64,000 bases of DNA from Rhodovulum robiginosum (lineage in GTDB: Bacteria; Pseudomonadota; Alphaproteobacteria; Rhodobacterales; Rhodobacteraceae). The stretch's first letter is position 1; every line of letters begins with the position of its first letter. Below are positions 1 to 9,692 of this stretch, piece by piece. The stretch spans positions 1-64,000 of the forward strand of contig NZ_RWGU01000049.1 of assembly GCF_003944755.1 (NCBI RefSeq). Direction: 5' to 3'. The translations under genes and the position numbers were made by a program. A model generated the notes under the pieces. It searched no databases and was not told the origin of the DNA. It saw nothing but the letters and a program-made list of their open reading frames with translations.

Positions 1-163
1 CGCAGCGCGCGCTGGCCGGGGGGCGGCCCAGGTCGCGCGGCGCGGCGCGGGCAGGGGCCTCCTGCACCGACGAGGTGCTGAGCGGGATCGGCACGACGAC
101 CGGAACGCAGGCCGCGAGGGCGATCGGCAGGGCGGCCAGACGGGCCGCAATCTTGAAGGGCAA
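1..163 (-). CDS. Lipoprotein N-terminus, cut by window edge
   Basis: Read on the reverse strand, a TTG at 163 opens a frame that stays open to the window edge, about 54 codons. A purine-rich site (GAGAGAGGAT) lies about ten bases upstream. The product starts with a short basic/hydrophobic stretch and a lipobox ALAAC with the Cys near residue 19, followed by a Pro/Ala/Ser-rich linker. This is what a lipidated inner- or outer-membrane protein looks like. No ATG is available, so the TTG start is inferred from the ribosome site and signal peptide. The mature domain lies outside the window and its function cannot be read. Confidence 0.5.
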   Translation of the reverse strand, partial: MPFKIAARLAALPIALAACVPVVVPIPLSTSSVQEAPARAAPRDLGRPPASARC

Positions 164-273
164 GGGCGGTATCCTCTCTCAGTCGGCTCGTCGCGGCGGC
201 GCACGGACGTTGCGCCGCCTGTCGCTAAAAGTGTAGCAGGGTTCAATCTGAACGAAAGACAGGACGGTGCGGC

Positions 274-651
274 ATGGCCCAAGACAAGCTCGGCACGCAG
301 GATCTGCGTGCGTTTCTCGAAAGCGACGAAACCGAGGTCAGCGTGGTCTTTACCGACCCGTCGCTGCCCGACAACCCGATGATCTATGTCAGCGAGGAAT
401 TCGAGACGCAGACCGGGTATTCCGCCGAAGAGGCTGTGGGCCGCAACTGCCGCTTTTTGCAGGGGCCCGACACCGACCCGCATGCGGTCGAGGCGATCCG
501 CCATGCGCTGAAGGCGCAGACCCGGTTCACGATCGACATCCTGAATTACCGCAAGGATGGCACACCCTTCATGAACCGGCTGCGCATCCGGCCGATTTTC
601 GACGACCAGGGGCAGCTTCTGTTCTACGCGGGCGCCCAGAACCCCGTCTGA
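274..651 (+). CDS. Short LOV-domain blue-light photoreceptor
   Basis: The 125-residue protein is almost entirely one PAS/LOV domain. The flavin-binding loop GRNCRFLQG carries the photoactive Cys at residue 59, and the downstream N-Y-R-K-D-G-x-P-F-x-N signature supplies the FMN-contacting Asn residues. No kinase, HTH or other effector domain follows, so this is a stand-alone short LOV protein of the kind known from Dinoroseobacter and Pseudomonas putida; output is then expected through dimer rearrangement or a partner. The start is the ATG at 274. It is the only gene on the plus strand before the convergent oxidase gene, which ends 16 bases away. Family assignment is firm; the biological output is unknown. 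Confidence 0.93.
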   Translation: MAQDKLGTQDLRAFLESDETEVSVVFTDPSLPDNPMIYVSEEFETQTGYSAEEAVGRNCRFLQGPDTDPHAVEAIRHALKAQTRFTIDILNYRKDGTPFMNRLRIRPIFDDQGQLLFYAGAQNPV

Positions 652-667
652 GACGCCCGGCGCGCTC

Positions 668-1303
668 TTAGCGCCCGGCCAGGGCGTCGGCGAAGCCGTG
701 GTTCTTGTCACGATGCCCCGCCTCGTCGGCGCGCACCGCGACGATCACCTCGCGCAGCCGCGCATCGGCGGGCAGGCCCCAGTAGTCGATGGCAAGTTCG
801 GGCGCGGGCACGTTCTCGGCCAGCCCCTTGTCGACCTGGGCCAGGTACTGGGTGTAGCTGATCACCGCCTCTTCCTCGAGATAGCCGACCACCCGGTGGG
901 CGGTGCGCGGGGCGAAGAGGTAGAGGAAGAAATAGGCGTTGAAGAACAGCGCCTGCCCGACGAGGATGACGGCCCGTTCCAGCGCCGAGGGCTGGGCGAT
1001 CTTGATGAAGGTCATCAGGTGCATCCGCTCGTTCTCGGCCTCGTCCAGAAGCTCGCGGATCCAGCCCTCATCGTCGCGGATGTGGCGGATCGCGCTGAGA
1101 TGCTGCAGCAAGCCCCCGACCATGCCGGGCACCGCGGCGACGGTTTCCAGCACCACGGCGCGGTGGCCGTAGCGTTTCGCGAAGAACGCATCGGCGAACA
1201 CGCGCATGGCTTTGACCAGCCGCAGCGCGATGCGGTCGTGGATGTCCGCCGGCGCCTTGTGGGTGTCGAGAGCGATTTCGGTCTCTTTGGATTTGTCGAA
1301 CAT
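668..1303 (-). CDS. aox: Alternative oxidase (cyanide-insensitive ubiquinol oxidase)
   Basis: The 211-residue protein has the four di-iron ligand motifs of alternative oxidase in order: LETVAA near residue 53, NERMHL near 92-95, LEEEAV near 143 and RADEAGHRD near 194-197. The enzyme would oxidise ubiquinol and reduce oxygen to water at the membrane without pumping protons, bypassing the bc1 complex. Two hydrophobic stretches lie between the motifs (around residues 50-65 and 112-130), as in the monotopic family fold. It is shorter than plant enzymes because it lacks the mitochondrial N-terminal extension, as usual in bacteria. The gene stands alone and converges on the LOV gene. Confidence 0.95.
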   Translation of the reverse strand: MFDKSKETEIALDTHKAPADIHDRIALRLVKAMRVFADAFFAKRYGHRAVVLETVAAVPGMVGGLLQHLSAIRHIRDDEGWIRELLDEAENERMHLMTFIKIAQPSALERAVILVGQALFFNAYFFLYLFAPRTAHRVVGYLEEEAVISYTQYLAQVDKGLAENVPAPELAIDYWGLPADARLREVIVAVRADEAGHRDKNHGFADALAGR

Positions 1304-1466
1304 TCTAGGCCTCCTGCCTCCGAAATTGTGCGCGGGGCGCGGCGGTCAATCCCTTGCGGCCAGGGTTCGGCGTGGATGCACGCCGATGTGATGGCGTGGT
1401 CCATCGTGCGCGAGCCGGGTTCGGGTGCCCTGTTGGCTGCCGGTGGCGCGGGGGCAGGGAAAACGG

Positions 1467-1540
1467 TAGGCCCGGAGGGACTCGAACCCCCAACCAAAGC
1501 GTTATGAGCGCTCTGCTCTAACCAATTGAGCTACAGGCCC
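1467..1540 (-). tRNA. tRNA with CAT anticodon, probably tRNA-Ile2 (lysidine type)
   Basis: A complete cloverleaf folds on the reverse strand: acceptor GGGCCTG/CGGGCCT with a G-U first pair, D arm GCTC-AATTGGTTA-GAGC, anticodon arm GAGCG-CTCATAA-CGCTT, and T arm with TTCGAGT. Position 73 is A and CCA is not encoded. The anticodon is CAT. The loop CTCATAA and the overall sequence resemble the Ile2 species whose C34 is converted to lysidine to read AUA, rather than elongator Met; that distinction is inference. Confidence 0.93.
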
Positions 1541-1644
1541 GACCGTGCCCTTTTCCCTAGCAGACCGGCCCGTCTCGTCAAGCTGGACCGTGGACAGGGC
1601 CGTGCGCTTGGGCTAGTGCAGCGCAAAACCAGATGGGGGCGGCC

Positions 1645-2691
1645 ATGACCGAGCGCAAGAACGGGCTGAGCTACGCGGATGCGGGGGTCGATATCGATGC
1701 CGGCAACGCGCTGGTCGAGCGGATCAAGCCGGCCGCGAAACGTACCGACCGGCCCGGGGTGATGGCGGGGCTGGGCGGTTTCGGCGCGCTCTTCGATCTC
1801 AAGGCGGCGGGGTACGCCGACCCGGTGCTGGTGGCCGCGACCGACGGGGTGGGCACCAAGCTGAAGATCGCCATCGACACCGGGCATCTTTCGGGCGTGG
1901 GCATCGACCTGGTGGCGATGTGCGTGAACGACCTGGTGTGCCAGGGGGCGGAGCCGCTGTTCTTTCTCGACTATTTCGCCACCGGAAAGCTGTCGGTCGA
2001 CCATGCCGCCACGGTGGTCGAAGGCATCGCCGAGGGCTGCACGCGCGCGGGCTGCGCCCTGATCGGCGGCGAGACGGCCGAGATGCCGGGGATGTATGCA
2101 CCCGGCGAGTTCGACCTCGCGGGATTTGCCGTCGGCGCGATGGAACGCGGCGCTGCGCTGCCCGCCGGCGTGGCCGATGGCGACATCCTGCTTGGGCTGG
2201 CCTCGGACGGGGTGCATTCCAACGGCTACTCGCTGGTGCGCCGGGCAGTGAGCGATGCGGGGCTGGCGTGGGACGCGCCCGCGCCCTTCGCGGACGGGGC
2301 CCTGGGGGCTGCGCTGCTGACGCCGACGCGACTTTACGTGCGCCCCGCGCTGGCGGCGATCCGGGCCGGCGGCGTGCATGCGCTGGCCCATATCACCGGC
2401 GGCGGGCTGAGCGAGAACCTGCCTCGGGTGCTGCCCGAGGGGCTGGGCGCCGAGATCGAGCTTGGGACATGGGACCTGCCGCGCGTCTTTGCATGGCTGG
2501 CCGACAGCGCGGGCGTGGCCGAGGCGGAGATGCTCAAGACCTTCAATTCGGGCATCGGCATGGTGCTGGCCGTCGCCCCCGACCGTGCCGACGCGCTGGC
2601 CGAGCTGCTGGCGCAGTCGGGCGAGACCGTCTTTGCCATCGGCCGGGTCGCGCCGGGGCAGGGGGTGCGTTACTCGGGCCGGCTTTTGTGA
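1645..2691 (+). CDS. purM: Phosphoribosylformylglycinamidine cyclo-ligase (AIR synthetase)
   Basis: PurM closes the imidazole ring of FGAM to give AIR in de novo purine synthesis, using ATP. The 348-residue product has the family signatures: the N-terminal [12 protein letters not shown], the [13 protein letters not shown]-binding segment, and [11 protein letters not shown]. The ATG at 1645 is chosen over the one at 1633 because a GGGGG ribosome site sits just before it and the length then matches the family. The stop codon overlaps the purN start (GTGA), so the two are translationally coupled. Confidence 0.97.
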   Translation: MTERKNGLSYADAGVDIDAGNALVERIKPAAKRTDRPGVMAGLGGFGALFDLKAAGYADPVLVAATDGVGTKLKIAIDTGHLSGVGIDLVAMCVNDLVCQGAEPLFFLDYFATGKLSVDHAATVVEGIAEGCTRAGCALIGGETAEMPGMYAPGEFDLAGFAVGAMERGAALPAGVADGDILLGLASDGVHSNGYSLVRRAVSDAGLAWDAPAPFADGALGAALLTPTRLYVRPALAAIRAGGVHALAHITGGGLSENLPRVLPEGLGAEIELGTWDLPRVFAWLADSAGVAEAEMLKTFNSGIGMVLAVAPDRADALAELLAQSGETVFAIGRVAPGQGVRYSGRLL

Positions 2692-3290
2692 AACGGGTCG
2701 CGATTCTCATCTCCGGCGGCGGGTCCAACATGGTGGCGCTGGCGGAGTCGATGGTCGGCGACCATCCGGCGCGCCCTGTTCTGGTGCTGTCGAACGACCC
2801 CGGCGCGGGCGGGCTGGAAAAGGCGCGCGCGCGCGGCATCCCCACGGCGGCGGTCGACCACCGGCCCTTTGGCAAGGATCGTGCCGCCTTCGAGGCGGCG
2901 CTGCAGGCGGAGCTCGCCAAGGCGGCGCCCGACATCCTGTGCCTGGCGGGGTTCATGCGTATCCTGACGCCGGGCTTCGTGGCGCACTGGGAGGGGCGCA
3001 TGCTGAACATCCACCCCTCGCTTTTGCCGAAATATCGCGGGCTCAACACCCATGCCCGCGCCATCGAGGCCGGCGACGCGCAAGCCGGCTGTTCTGTGCA
3101 CGAGGTGACGGCGGAACTGGACGGCGGGCCGGTGCTGGGCCAGGCGCGGGTGCCCATCCTGCCCGGCGACACCGCCGAGACGCTGGCCGCCCGCGTGCTG
3201 GAGATGGAGCACAGGCTCTACCCGGCGGTGCTGCGCCGTTACGCGGCCGATGACAAAACGCCCGTGGTGCTGGACGGCGCCAATAGCTGA
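2688..3290 (+). CDS. purN: Phosphoribosylglycinamide formyltransferase
   Basis: PurN transfers a formyl group from 10-formyl-THF to GAR, the third step of purine synthesis. The 200-residue product begins at a GTG that overlaps the purM stop by four bases. The N-terminal [12 protein letters not shown] is the phosphate-binding loop. The catalytic Asn-His lie in [10 protein letters not shown], and the catalytic Asp in [10 protein letters not shown]. The gene is slightly longer than the E. coli form. Its last 52 bases overlap, tail to tail, the end of the reverse-strand Hint-domain gene, which is unusual. Confidence 0.97.
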   Translation: MKRVAILISGGGSNMVALAESMVGDHPARPVLVLSNDPGAGGLEKARARGIPTAAVDHRPFGKDRAAFEAALQAELAKAAPDILCLAGFMRILTPGFVAHWEGRMLNIHPSLLPKYRGLNTHARAIEAGDAQAGCSVHEVTAELDGGPVLGQARVPILPGDTAETLAARVLEMEHRLYPAVLRRYAADDKTPVVLDGANS

Positions 3291-4264
3291 CCCTCCCAGC
3301 CGCGCAGGCAGGTGCGTGCGGTGGGGCCGGGGCCCGCGGCGACATCGGCAAGCTCTGGAAACAGCGCCATCAACTCTTCCCGCGCGGCGCGGTCCACACC
3401 GCTCAGCGTCATCGCGCCCAGATACAGGCTCTCTGTCGGGATGCCTTCGGCATAGACGATCTCGTGCCGGTCGAAGGCGAAATGCAGATAGGTGACCTCG
3501 GGCATCTCGGCGGGCCGGATCGTGGTGCCGTTGATCAGGTGCTTGGCCGCGACCAGCACCTGCGCCTGTCCGAAGAACATCTCGGCGCGCCAGTCGTCGA
3601 CCAGCAGCCGGTGCTGGGGCGAGACGGTGAGCGTGCGGTGGTTGCCCAGCGCACCGGCCGCGATGCGGATCGGCGCGAACGTGCCGCGGCCCGCGATCCT
3701 GCGCCGCCCGATCCAGCGGATCGGCTGCGGCCCGTGATCGGCGGTCATCACCAGATCGCCCTCGCGCAGGCATTCCACCGGCAGCGGGCCGGCCGCGGTC
3801 TCGATCAGCGTGCCGAGGCAGAAACAGGGCACGCCCGGCGGCGTCGGCGGCAGGGATGTGAACTCGAACACCTCGCTCAGCGGATCGACATTGCCGGGCC
3901 CGTATTTCAAAGTGCTCTCGTTGATGCCGTCGAGGTCGATCACCAGGCCGCCGCCGGTGCCGTCCGTCAGCACCTGGTGTTCGTTCGATGAGGCGCGGCC
4001 GTTGAAGGAGGTATCGTCCGCGTCGAGCACCGAGAACACTTCGTCGTTGGCGGGGTAGGAGTAGATCGTGACCTTGTGGCCCGCGTTGAAATAGCTGTCG
4101 CCCGGATCGACATCCTCGACGACGATGCGGAACACATCGTTCGAGGTCCCCAACGCCAGGGCGTTGTAAAGAAAGAGTTTGGTGCCGTTGCTCTGCCCGC
4201 TGACGGAATACGACGAGAACGTTCCGATCTGGTCGCCCGTGACGAAAAGCTCGATCGTTGCCAA
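3239..4264 (-). CDS. Hint-domain protein (Hedgehog/intein-type), first paralogue
   Basis: The C-terminal half carries a Hint_2-type domain: block A CLGTLIETAAGPLPVE with the Cys nucleophile, and block B-like SPQHRLLVDDWRAEMFFG, followed by FDRHEIVYAEGIPTESLYLG. About 175 residues of beta-rich, Asp/Gly-rich sequence precede it. Such proteins are common and multicopy in Rhodobacteraceae; self-cleavage and secretion are assumed, not shown. The TTG at 4264 is preferred because AAGGGG sits upstream and the domain begins there; the frame can be extended to a TTG at 4366 that lacks a ribosome site. The gene end overlaps the purN end. A second paralogue lies at 31925. Confidence 0.82.
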   Translation of the reverse strand: MATIELFVTGDQIGTFSSYSVSGQSNGTKLFLYNALALGTSNDVFRIVVEDVDPGDSYFNAGHKVTIYSYPANDEVFSVLDADDTSFNGRASSNEHQVLTDGTGGGLVIDLDGINESTLKYGPGNVDPLSEVFEFTSLPPTPPGVPCFCLGTLIETAAGPLPVECLREGDLVMTADHGPQPIRWIGRRRIAGRGTFAPIRIAAGALGNHRTLTVSPQHRLLVDDWRAEMFFGQAQVLVAAKHLINGTTIRPAEMPEVTYLHFAFDRHEIVYAEGIPTESLYLGAMTLSGVDRAAREELMALFPELADVAAGPGPTARTCLRGWEGQLLAPSSTTGVLSSAA

Positions 4265-4432
4265 GCCGCTGCCCCTTGCATTCCATCCCCCCAGGATTTC
4301 ATGCAATGGGCGCAAGTTAGCCACATTCGGGGCCGCCAGCAATGCCGGGTATTGCGCACTTTCCAAGCCCGCGGCATTTCAGTATCACCGACGGACATGT
4401 GCGGCGCGGGCCGGGAAATCATACGGGCAGAT

Positions 4433-5587
4433 ATGAAGACACTGACCACCACCGACGAACTCGCCGCTTTCTGCAAGGCGGCCGCGGCAGCCCCATACGT
4501 CACCATCGATACCGAATTTCTGCGCGAGCGCACCTATTACGCCAAGCTTTGCCTGGTCCAGCTTGCGCTGCCCGGCGACGACGGCGAGGCGGTGCTGGTC
4601 GATCCGCTGGTCGGCGACATGTCCATGGAGCCGCTGTTCGAGCTTTTTCGAAACGAGAACGTGGTCAAGGTATTCCACGCCGCGCGGCAGGACCTGGAAA
4701 TCTTCTTCACCGAGGGAGAGGTCTTTCCAGAGCCGCTCTTCGACACCCAGGTGGCGGCGATGGTCTGCGGCTTCGGCGAGCAGGTGGGCTATGAGACGCT
4801 GGTCAGGAAGATCGCCAAGGCGAACCTCGACAAAACCTCGCGCTTTACCGACTGGTCGCGCCGGCCGCTGACCGAGGCGCAGAAAACCTACGCGCTGGCC
4901 GATGTCACCCATCTGCGGGTGATCTACGAATACCTCGCGGCCGAGCTCGACAAGACCGGGCGGGCCAAGTGGCTGCACGAGGAACTGCGTGTGCTGACCG
5001 CCCCGGAGACCTACGTGGTCAAGCCCTCCGAGGCATGGAAGCGGATCAAGACGCGCACCCATTCGGGCAAGTTCCTGGCGCTGGTGCGCGAGCTGGCGCG
5101 CTTCCGCGAAGGCTATGCCCAGGCGCGCAACATCCCGCGCAACCGGGTTTTCAAGGACGATGCGCTGCTCGAACTCGCCTCGACCAAGCCGCGCTCGACC
5201 GAAGATCTGGGCCGCTCGCGGCTGCTGCTGCGCGAGGCGCGCAGGGGCGAGATTGCCGAGGGCATCATCGAGGCGGTCGGCGTGGCACTGGACATGCCGC
5301 CCGAGGAGTACCCGAAGATCGACAAGGCCAAGGACAAGCTGCAGGTCAACCCCGCGCTGGCCGACCTGTTGCGGGTGCTGCTGAAGGCCAAGGCCGAAAG
5401 CGCGGGCGTGGCGCAAAAACTGATCGCCACCGCCGCCGACCTCGACGCGATCGCCTCTGGAGAGCGCGACGCGATGGCGCTGAAGGGCTGGCGGCGCGAG
5501 GTGTTCGGCGAGGATGCGCTGCGGCTCTGCAACGGCGAGATCGCGCTCGCCGCCAGGGGCAGTGCGGTCGAGGTGATCGCGCTGTGA
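4433..5587 (+). CDS. rnd: Ribonuclease D (3'-5' exoribonuclease)
   Basis: The 384-residue protein matches RNase D, which trims the 3' ends of tRNA precursors and other stable RNAs. The DEDDy exonuclease motifs are visible: TIDTEFLRE near residue 25, VFHAARQDLEIF near 80-90, and YALADVTHL near 160. Two HRDC-like helical regions follow (about 205-290 and 300-375). The ATG at 4433 precedes MKTLTTTDEL and fits the family length; the longer open frame upstream has no family similarity and overlaps the promoter region of the divergent Hint gene. Confidence 0.95.
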   Translation: MKTLTTTDELAAFCKAAAAAPYVTIDTEFLRERTYYAKLCLVQLALPGDDGEAVLVDPLVGDMSMEPLFELFRNENVVKVFHAARQDLEIFFTEGEVFPEPLFDTQVAAMVCGFGEQVGYETLVRKIAKANLDKTSRFTDWSRRPLTEAQKTYALADVTHLRVIYEYLAAELDKTGRAKWLHEELRVLTAPETYVVKPSEAWKRIKTRTHSGKFLALVRELARFREGYAQARNIPRNRVFKDDALLELASTKPRSTEDLGRSRLLLREARRGEIAEGIIEAVGVALDMPPEEYPKIDKAKDKLQVNPALADLLRVLLKAKAESAGVAQKLIATAADLDAIASGERDAMALKGWRREVFGEDALRLCNGEIALAARGSAVEVIAL

Positions 5588-5591
5588 TCCG

Positions 5592-6077
5592 CTAGCGGCT
5601 GCTGGTGCGCCGGTTGCCGGCGCCGATCACCACGATGCGCCGGACCCCCGCGAGCGTCTGGTCCGACACGAAACGCCCCGCCGTGATCTCGCGCGAAGGC
5701 GCGGTGCCGGCCCGGGTCGGGGCCGGCGGCTGGGCGGCGCGGAACTCGTAGGCCAGCGTGCCGTTCTCGGGCCGCTCGTCATTGACCGGCACCAGATCGG
5801 CCTCCCAGTAGCCCTGGCGCGGCGGGCGTCCGGTGGCGTGAACGATCGCGCCCCCCGGCATCCGCTCCACGCGCATCTGCACGACCTCGGCCACCAGCGG
5901 GCGCGGGTCGGCCGCGGCGCGCGCAGGGGCGCCGCCGTCTTCGGTGGCGGTGATCGCCACGCTCTCTTCGGTCGAGCCGCCGAACCAGTTGAACGGGTTG
6001 AGCCGGCTGTCGCGGACCCGCCCGCAGGCGCTGAGCGCAAGGGCGAGCGCAAGAGCGGCAATAAGCGGTTTTTTCAT
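5592..6077 (-). CDS. Conserved lipoprotein of unknown function
   Basis: The 161-residue product begins MKKPLIAALALALALSACG, a clear lipoprotein signal with Cys at residue 19. The mature part has a proline/alanine-rich middle and a C-terminus with VVVIGAGN-like beta strands; I do not recognise a named domain. The start at 6077 is supported by a GGGGGTC ribosome site in front of the ATG; upstream in-frame codons would bury the signal peptide. It converges on rnd with a four-base gap. Probably an envelope lipoprotein of the Rhodobacteraceae; no function is proposed. Confidence 0.8.
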   Translation of the reverse strand: MKKPLIAALALALALSACGRVRDSRLNPFNWFGGSTEESVAITATEDGGAPARAAADPRPLVAEVVQMRVERMPGGAIVHATGRPPRQGYWEADLVPVNDERPENGTLAYEFRAAQPPAPTRAGTAPSREITAGRFVSDQTLAGVRRIVVIGAGNRRTSSR

Positions 6078-6205
6078 GCGGACCCCCGGGTTGACGCGCA
6101 AAGTGTTAGCCCGAAGCGGGCCGCTTGAAAACCCGTGACGCAGCATCGGCTGGACCTTTCGCGGCCGGGGCGCTAGGTCACGTCCAGGAGAAGACGGAGG
6201 CGGTA

Positions 6206-6637
6206 TTGGCGAGCGCGGCATTTGAAGAGATCGTGGAGACCTTCGAGTTTCTGGACGACTGGGAAGATCGCTACCGCCACGTGATCGAGCTGGGCAAGGC
6301 GATGAAGCCCCTGGAAGACGCCTTCAAGGTGCCGGCGACCAAGGTCGACGGCTGCGCCAGCCAAGTCTGGCTGATGCCCCAGATCGAGGGCAAGGGGCCG
6401 TCGGCCACCTTTCGCTTTCACGGCGACAGCGACGCGATGATCGTGCGCGGACTGATCGCCGTGCTGTCGGCGCTATACAATGACGAGCGGGTGTCCGACG
6501 TGCTGACCACCGATGCAGGCGCCGAGCTGGCGCGCCTCGGGCTCGACGACCATCTGTCGGCGCAGCGCTCCAACGGGCTGCGGGCCATGGTCGAGCGGAT
6601 CCGCGAACTGGCCGCGGGTGCCGCGGCGGGGCTGTGA
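6206..6637 (+). CDS. sufE: SufE family sulfur acceptor for Fe-S cluster assembly
   Basis: The product (143 residues from TTG 6206) is SufE, which accepts persulfide sulfur from the cysteine desulfurase SufS and passes it to the SufBCD scaffold. The active-site Cys lies in KVDGCASQVWL near residue 50. The TTG at 6206 is preferred because GGAGG sits six bases upstream and the family consensus (ASAAFEEIVETFEFLDDWEDRY) starts there; an ATG at 6125 would add 27 unlike residues. It stands apart from any suf operon, which is common for this family. Divergent from the lipoprotein gene. Confidence 0.92.
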   Translation: MASAAFEEIVETFEFLDDWEDRYRHVIELGKAMKPLEDAFKVPATKVDGCASQVWLMPQIEGKGPSATFRFHGDSDAMIVRGLIAVLSALYNDERVSDVLTTDAGAELARLGLDDHLSAQRSNGLRAMVERIRELAAGAAAGL

Positions 6638-6788
6638 GCGGCCGGACCTTTCGGGCCGGTCGTGGCGCGGCCAGACCCCGTGACCGGCGCGCGGCCCGTG
6701 GCACCGGATGCGTCTTTGGGTATTTTTGCCAAGAAGAAGCCAGGGCGCGGGACGCGGCCGGAGACCGGCAGGGCATTGCCGAGGCCGG

Positions 6789-7427
6789 TCAGCCCAGGCG
6801 CGCCAGCGCGGTTTCGAGATCGCCGTAACCGGTGAACCGGCGCTCGTAGTCCAGCCCCAGCCGCGCGGCGCAGTCGCGCGCCTTGGCCTCGAGCGCGGGA
6901 TCGTCGGTCTGCGCGAGGTAGACCAGTTTCTCGTAATTGCCGAAATAGGTCTTGGCCAGCTCGGGGTAGCGGTCGAGCCCGAGCGGGCGCCAGACGAAGG
7001 CGTCGAACTGGCGGGCGAGGAAATCGGTCAGGTAGAAGGCCGCGATCTCGTCATCGGCGCGGGCGGTGAAGCGGTCGAGCCCGTCGAAGAAGGCGTAGCA
7101 ATGGGGCCCGGCGATCATCGCCACGCCCAGCTCGGCGCAGGTGGCGGCGAGCCCGCCGCCGGTGCCGCAATCGGCGTAGGCCACGAAGATCGCATCGTAG
7201 GCGTCGCGGTGGCGCGCGACCGCCGCGCGCACGCCCGGCGCGATGCGCTCGGGGTGGTTGTGCCAGATCGCCGGCAGGCAGGCGAGGTCGAGGTGATCCC
7301 AGCCATTGGCGCGCTTGAGCGCGGTGATCTCGTGCGCCAGCGCGCCGCAGGCGATGACCAGGATGCGCCCGCGCCCGCGCGGGGGCAGTCCGGTTTCGGT
7401 GAGCGTCCGGTCGTCGGGGGAGGTCAT
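6789..7427 (-). CDS. DUF1638 domain protein of the corrinoid methyltransferase locus
   Basis: The 212-residue product matches DUF1638: ILVIACGALAHEI near the start, WHNHPERI, the Gly-rich YADCGTGGGL, and GPHCYAFFDG. Several conserved Cys and His residues could bind a metal or cofactor. DUF1638 genes are repeatedly found beside corrinoid-dependent methyltransferase genes, and that is the case here: the corrinoid protein is two genes upstream. The ATG at 7427 overlaps the stop of the 53-residue membrane protein (ATGA), so translation is coupled. A role in corrinoid or methyl-group metabolism is inferred only from the neighbourhood. Confidence 0.85.
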   Translation of the reverse strand: MTSPDDRTLTETGLPPRGRGRILVIACGALAHEITALKRANGWDHLDLACLPAIWHNHPERIAPGVRAAVARHRDAYDAIFVAYADCGTGGGLAATCAELGVAMIAGPHCYAFFDGLDRFTARADDEIAAFYLTDFLARQFDAFVWRPLGLDRYPELAKTYFGNYEKLVYLAQTDDPALEAKARDCAARLGLDYERRFTGYGDLETALARLG

Positions 7428-7585
7428 CGCCGCGATGACCAAAGGCGCACCGCCAGCGCCGCGGCCAGCACGACCGGCACCGCCACCGCCAGCGCGCCGC
7501 CGGGCAGGGCCGCGAGCACCCAGACCGTCGCCGCCGCGGCGGCGATGACCGTGGCGAGGATCAGGGCGAGGATGCGGATGGGCAT
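7424..7585 (-). CDS. Small (53-residue) membrane protein between corrinoid protein and DUF1638
   Basis: A short frame reads MPIRILALILATV and continues with two hydrophobic stretches (about residues 3-27 and 31-48), ending in a basic tail. The ribosome site AAGGAAGG sits five bases before the ATG, and the stop overlaps the DUF1638 start as ATGA. Both points argue that it is translated. It begins 36 bases after the end of the corrinoid gene. It looks like a two-helix hairpin membrane protein; no family is recognised. Its conservation in other DUF1638 loci has not been tested. Confidence 0.7.
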   Translation of the reverse strand: MPIRILALILATVIAAAAATVWVLAALPGGALAVAVPVVLAAALAVRLWSSRR

Positions 7586-7621
7586 GGCGGCCTTCCTTTG
7601 GGGGCGCGGCGGGGCGGCGGC

Positions 7622-8329
<708 letters not shown>

Positions 8330-8591
8330 CGGCGGTGTCTCCGGTTCCCCGGCCGGTCCCGGCGTTTCGGGCGGCCTTGCAGCGATCTACGGCCATTTCG
8401 GGCGGCCCCACTTGGCCTCTTGCGACATGGACCGTGCGTCGCGCGACGTTTTAGCCGGGAATGGCGGCGGATGGTAATGAAGAATCCGCTGTTAGTTTAT
8501 GCGCCGGCTTCAAGTCGGCCGCGGGGGGCGCCGCGAAAACGGGGCTGTCCGGGCGGTGCGCGGGCTGGCGGACCTTGCCAATGTTCGCGGA

Positions 8592-9680
8592 ATGTTCCAG
8601 TCTCGGGCGATGGATCGACCGTTTGTGCGCACCCCCGGCCGCGGGGCCGGAGGCAACCCCGCGAACCGCTATGACCGGCTTTCGACCGAGGCGGCCTGGG
8701 ACGGCTGGGCGCCCGAGGAGGACCTGCCGCCACTGCGCACCGAGGTGTCGCTGGAACGGCCGCGCCGGGTGATCACCCGAAACAGCTCTCCCGACGTGCC
8801 CTTCGACCGGTCGATCAACCCCTACCGCGGCTGTGAACATGGCTGCGTCTATTGCTTTGCCCGGCCCAGCCATGCCTGGCTGGGGCTGTCGCCGGGGCTG
8901 GATTTCGAAACGCGGCTGGTGGCGCGGCCCGAGGCGCCGCAGCGGCTGGCGCGCGAACTGGCGCGGCCCGCCTACCGGCCGGCGCCGATTGCCATCGGCA
9001 CCAATACCGACCCGTATCAGCCCATCGAGCGCGAACACCGCATCATGCGCGGGCTGCTGGAGGTGCTGCTGGACCATCGCCACCCGGTGGCGATCGTCAC
9101 CAAGGGCACGCTGATCGAGCGCGATCTGGACCTGCTGGCCGAGATGGCGCGGCGGCGGCTGGTGCGCGTGGGGGTCTCGCTGACCACGCTCGACCGCGAT
9201 CTTGCCCGCCGGATGGAGCCCCGCGTGCCGCCCCCCGCCCGGCGGCTGCAGACCGTCGCGCGGCTGGCCGCGGCGGGGGTCGAGGTGCGGGCGATGGTGT
9301 CACCCGTCGTGCCGGGGCTGACCGACCACGAGATCGAGGCGATCCTGGCCCGCGCCAAGGATGCCGGCGCGGCGGCGGCAAGCTGGATCATGCTGCGCCT
9401 GCCGCTGGAGGTCGCGCCGCTGTTCCGCGATTGGCTGGAGACGCATTACCCCGACCGCGCCGCGCGGGTGATGGCGCGGCTGCGCGAGATGCATGGCGGG
9501 CGCGACTACGACCCGGCCTGGGGCCGGCGGATGCGCGGGCAGGGGCCCTATGCGCAGATGATCGGCCAGCGGTTCCGCGTGGCTGCGGCCCGGCTGGGGC
9601 TCGACGCGGATCTGCCCCCGCTCGATTGCAGCCGTTTCAGGGTGCCGCCGCGCGCCGGGGACCAGTTGAGCCTGTTCTGA
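8592..9680 (+). CDS. Radical SAM protein, PA0069 family
   Basis: The 362-residue protein has the radical-SAM cluster motif CEHGCVYC near residue 85, preceded by INPYRG and followed by FARPSHAWLG, the pattern of the PA0069/spore-photoproduct-lyase-like group. C-terminal motifs (WIMLRLPLEVAPLF, YDPAWGRRMRG) also fit the family. The reaction is unknown. Starts at 8592 or 8610 are both possible; neither has a strong ribosome site. It is transcribed opposite to the flanking corrinoid and bmt genes, so it is not in their operons although it sits inside the locus. Confidence 0.88.
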   Translation: MFQSRAMDRPFVRTPGRGAGGNPANRYDRLSTEAAWDGWAPEEDLPPLRTEVSLERPRRVITRNSSPDVPFDRSINPYRGCEHGCVYCFARPSHAWLGLSPGLDFETRLVARPEAPQRLARELARPAYRPAPIAIGTNTDPYQPIEREHRIMRGLLEVLLDHRHPVAIVTKGTLIERDLDLLAEMARRRLVRVGVSLTTLDRDLARRMEPRVPPPARRLQTVARLAAAGVEVRAMVSPVVPGLTDHEIEAILARAKDAGAAAASWIMLRLPLEVAPLFRDWLETHYPDRAARVMARLREMHGGRDYDPAWGRRMRGQGPYAQMIGQRFRVAAARLGLDADLPPLDCSRFRVPPRAGDQLSLF

Positions 9681-9692
9681 GGCGCCCGGCGT

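Noticed and set aside
1467-1540. Elongator tRNA-Met
   Set aside because: The CAT anticodon fits, but the anticodon-loop and stem sequence are closer to Ile2; the assignment stays tentative.
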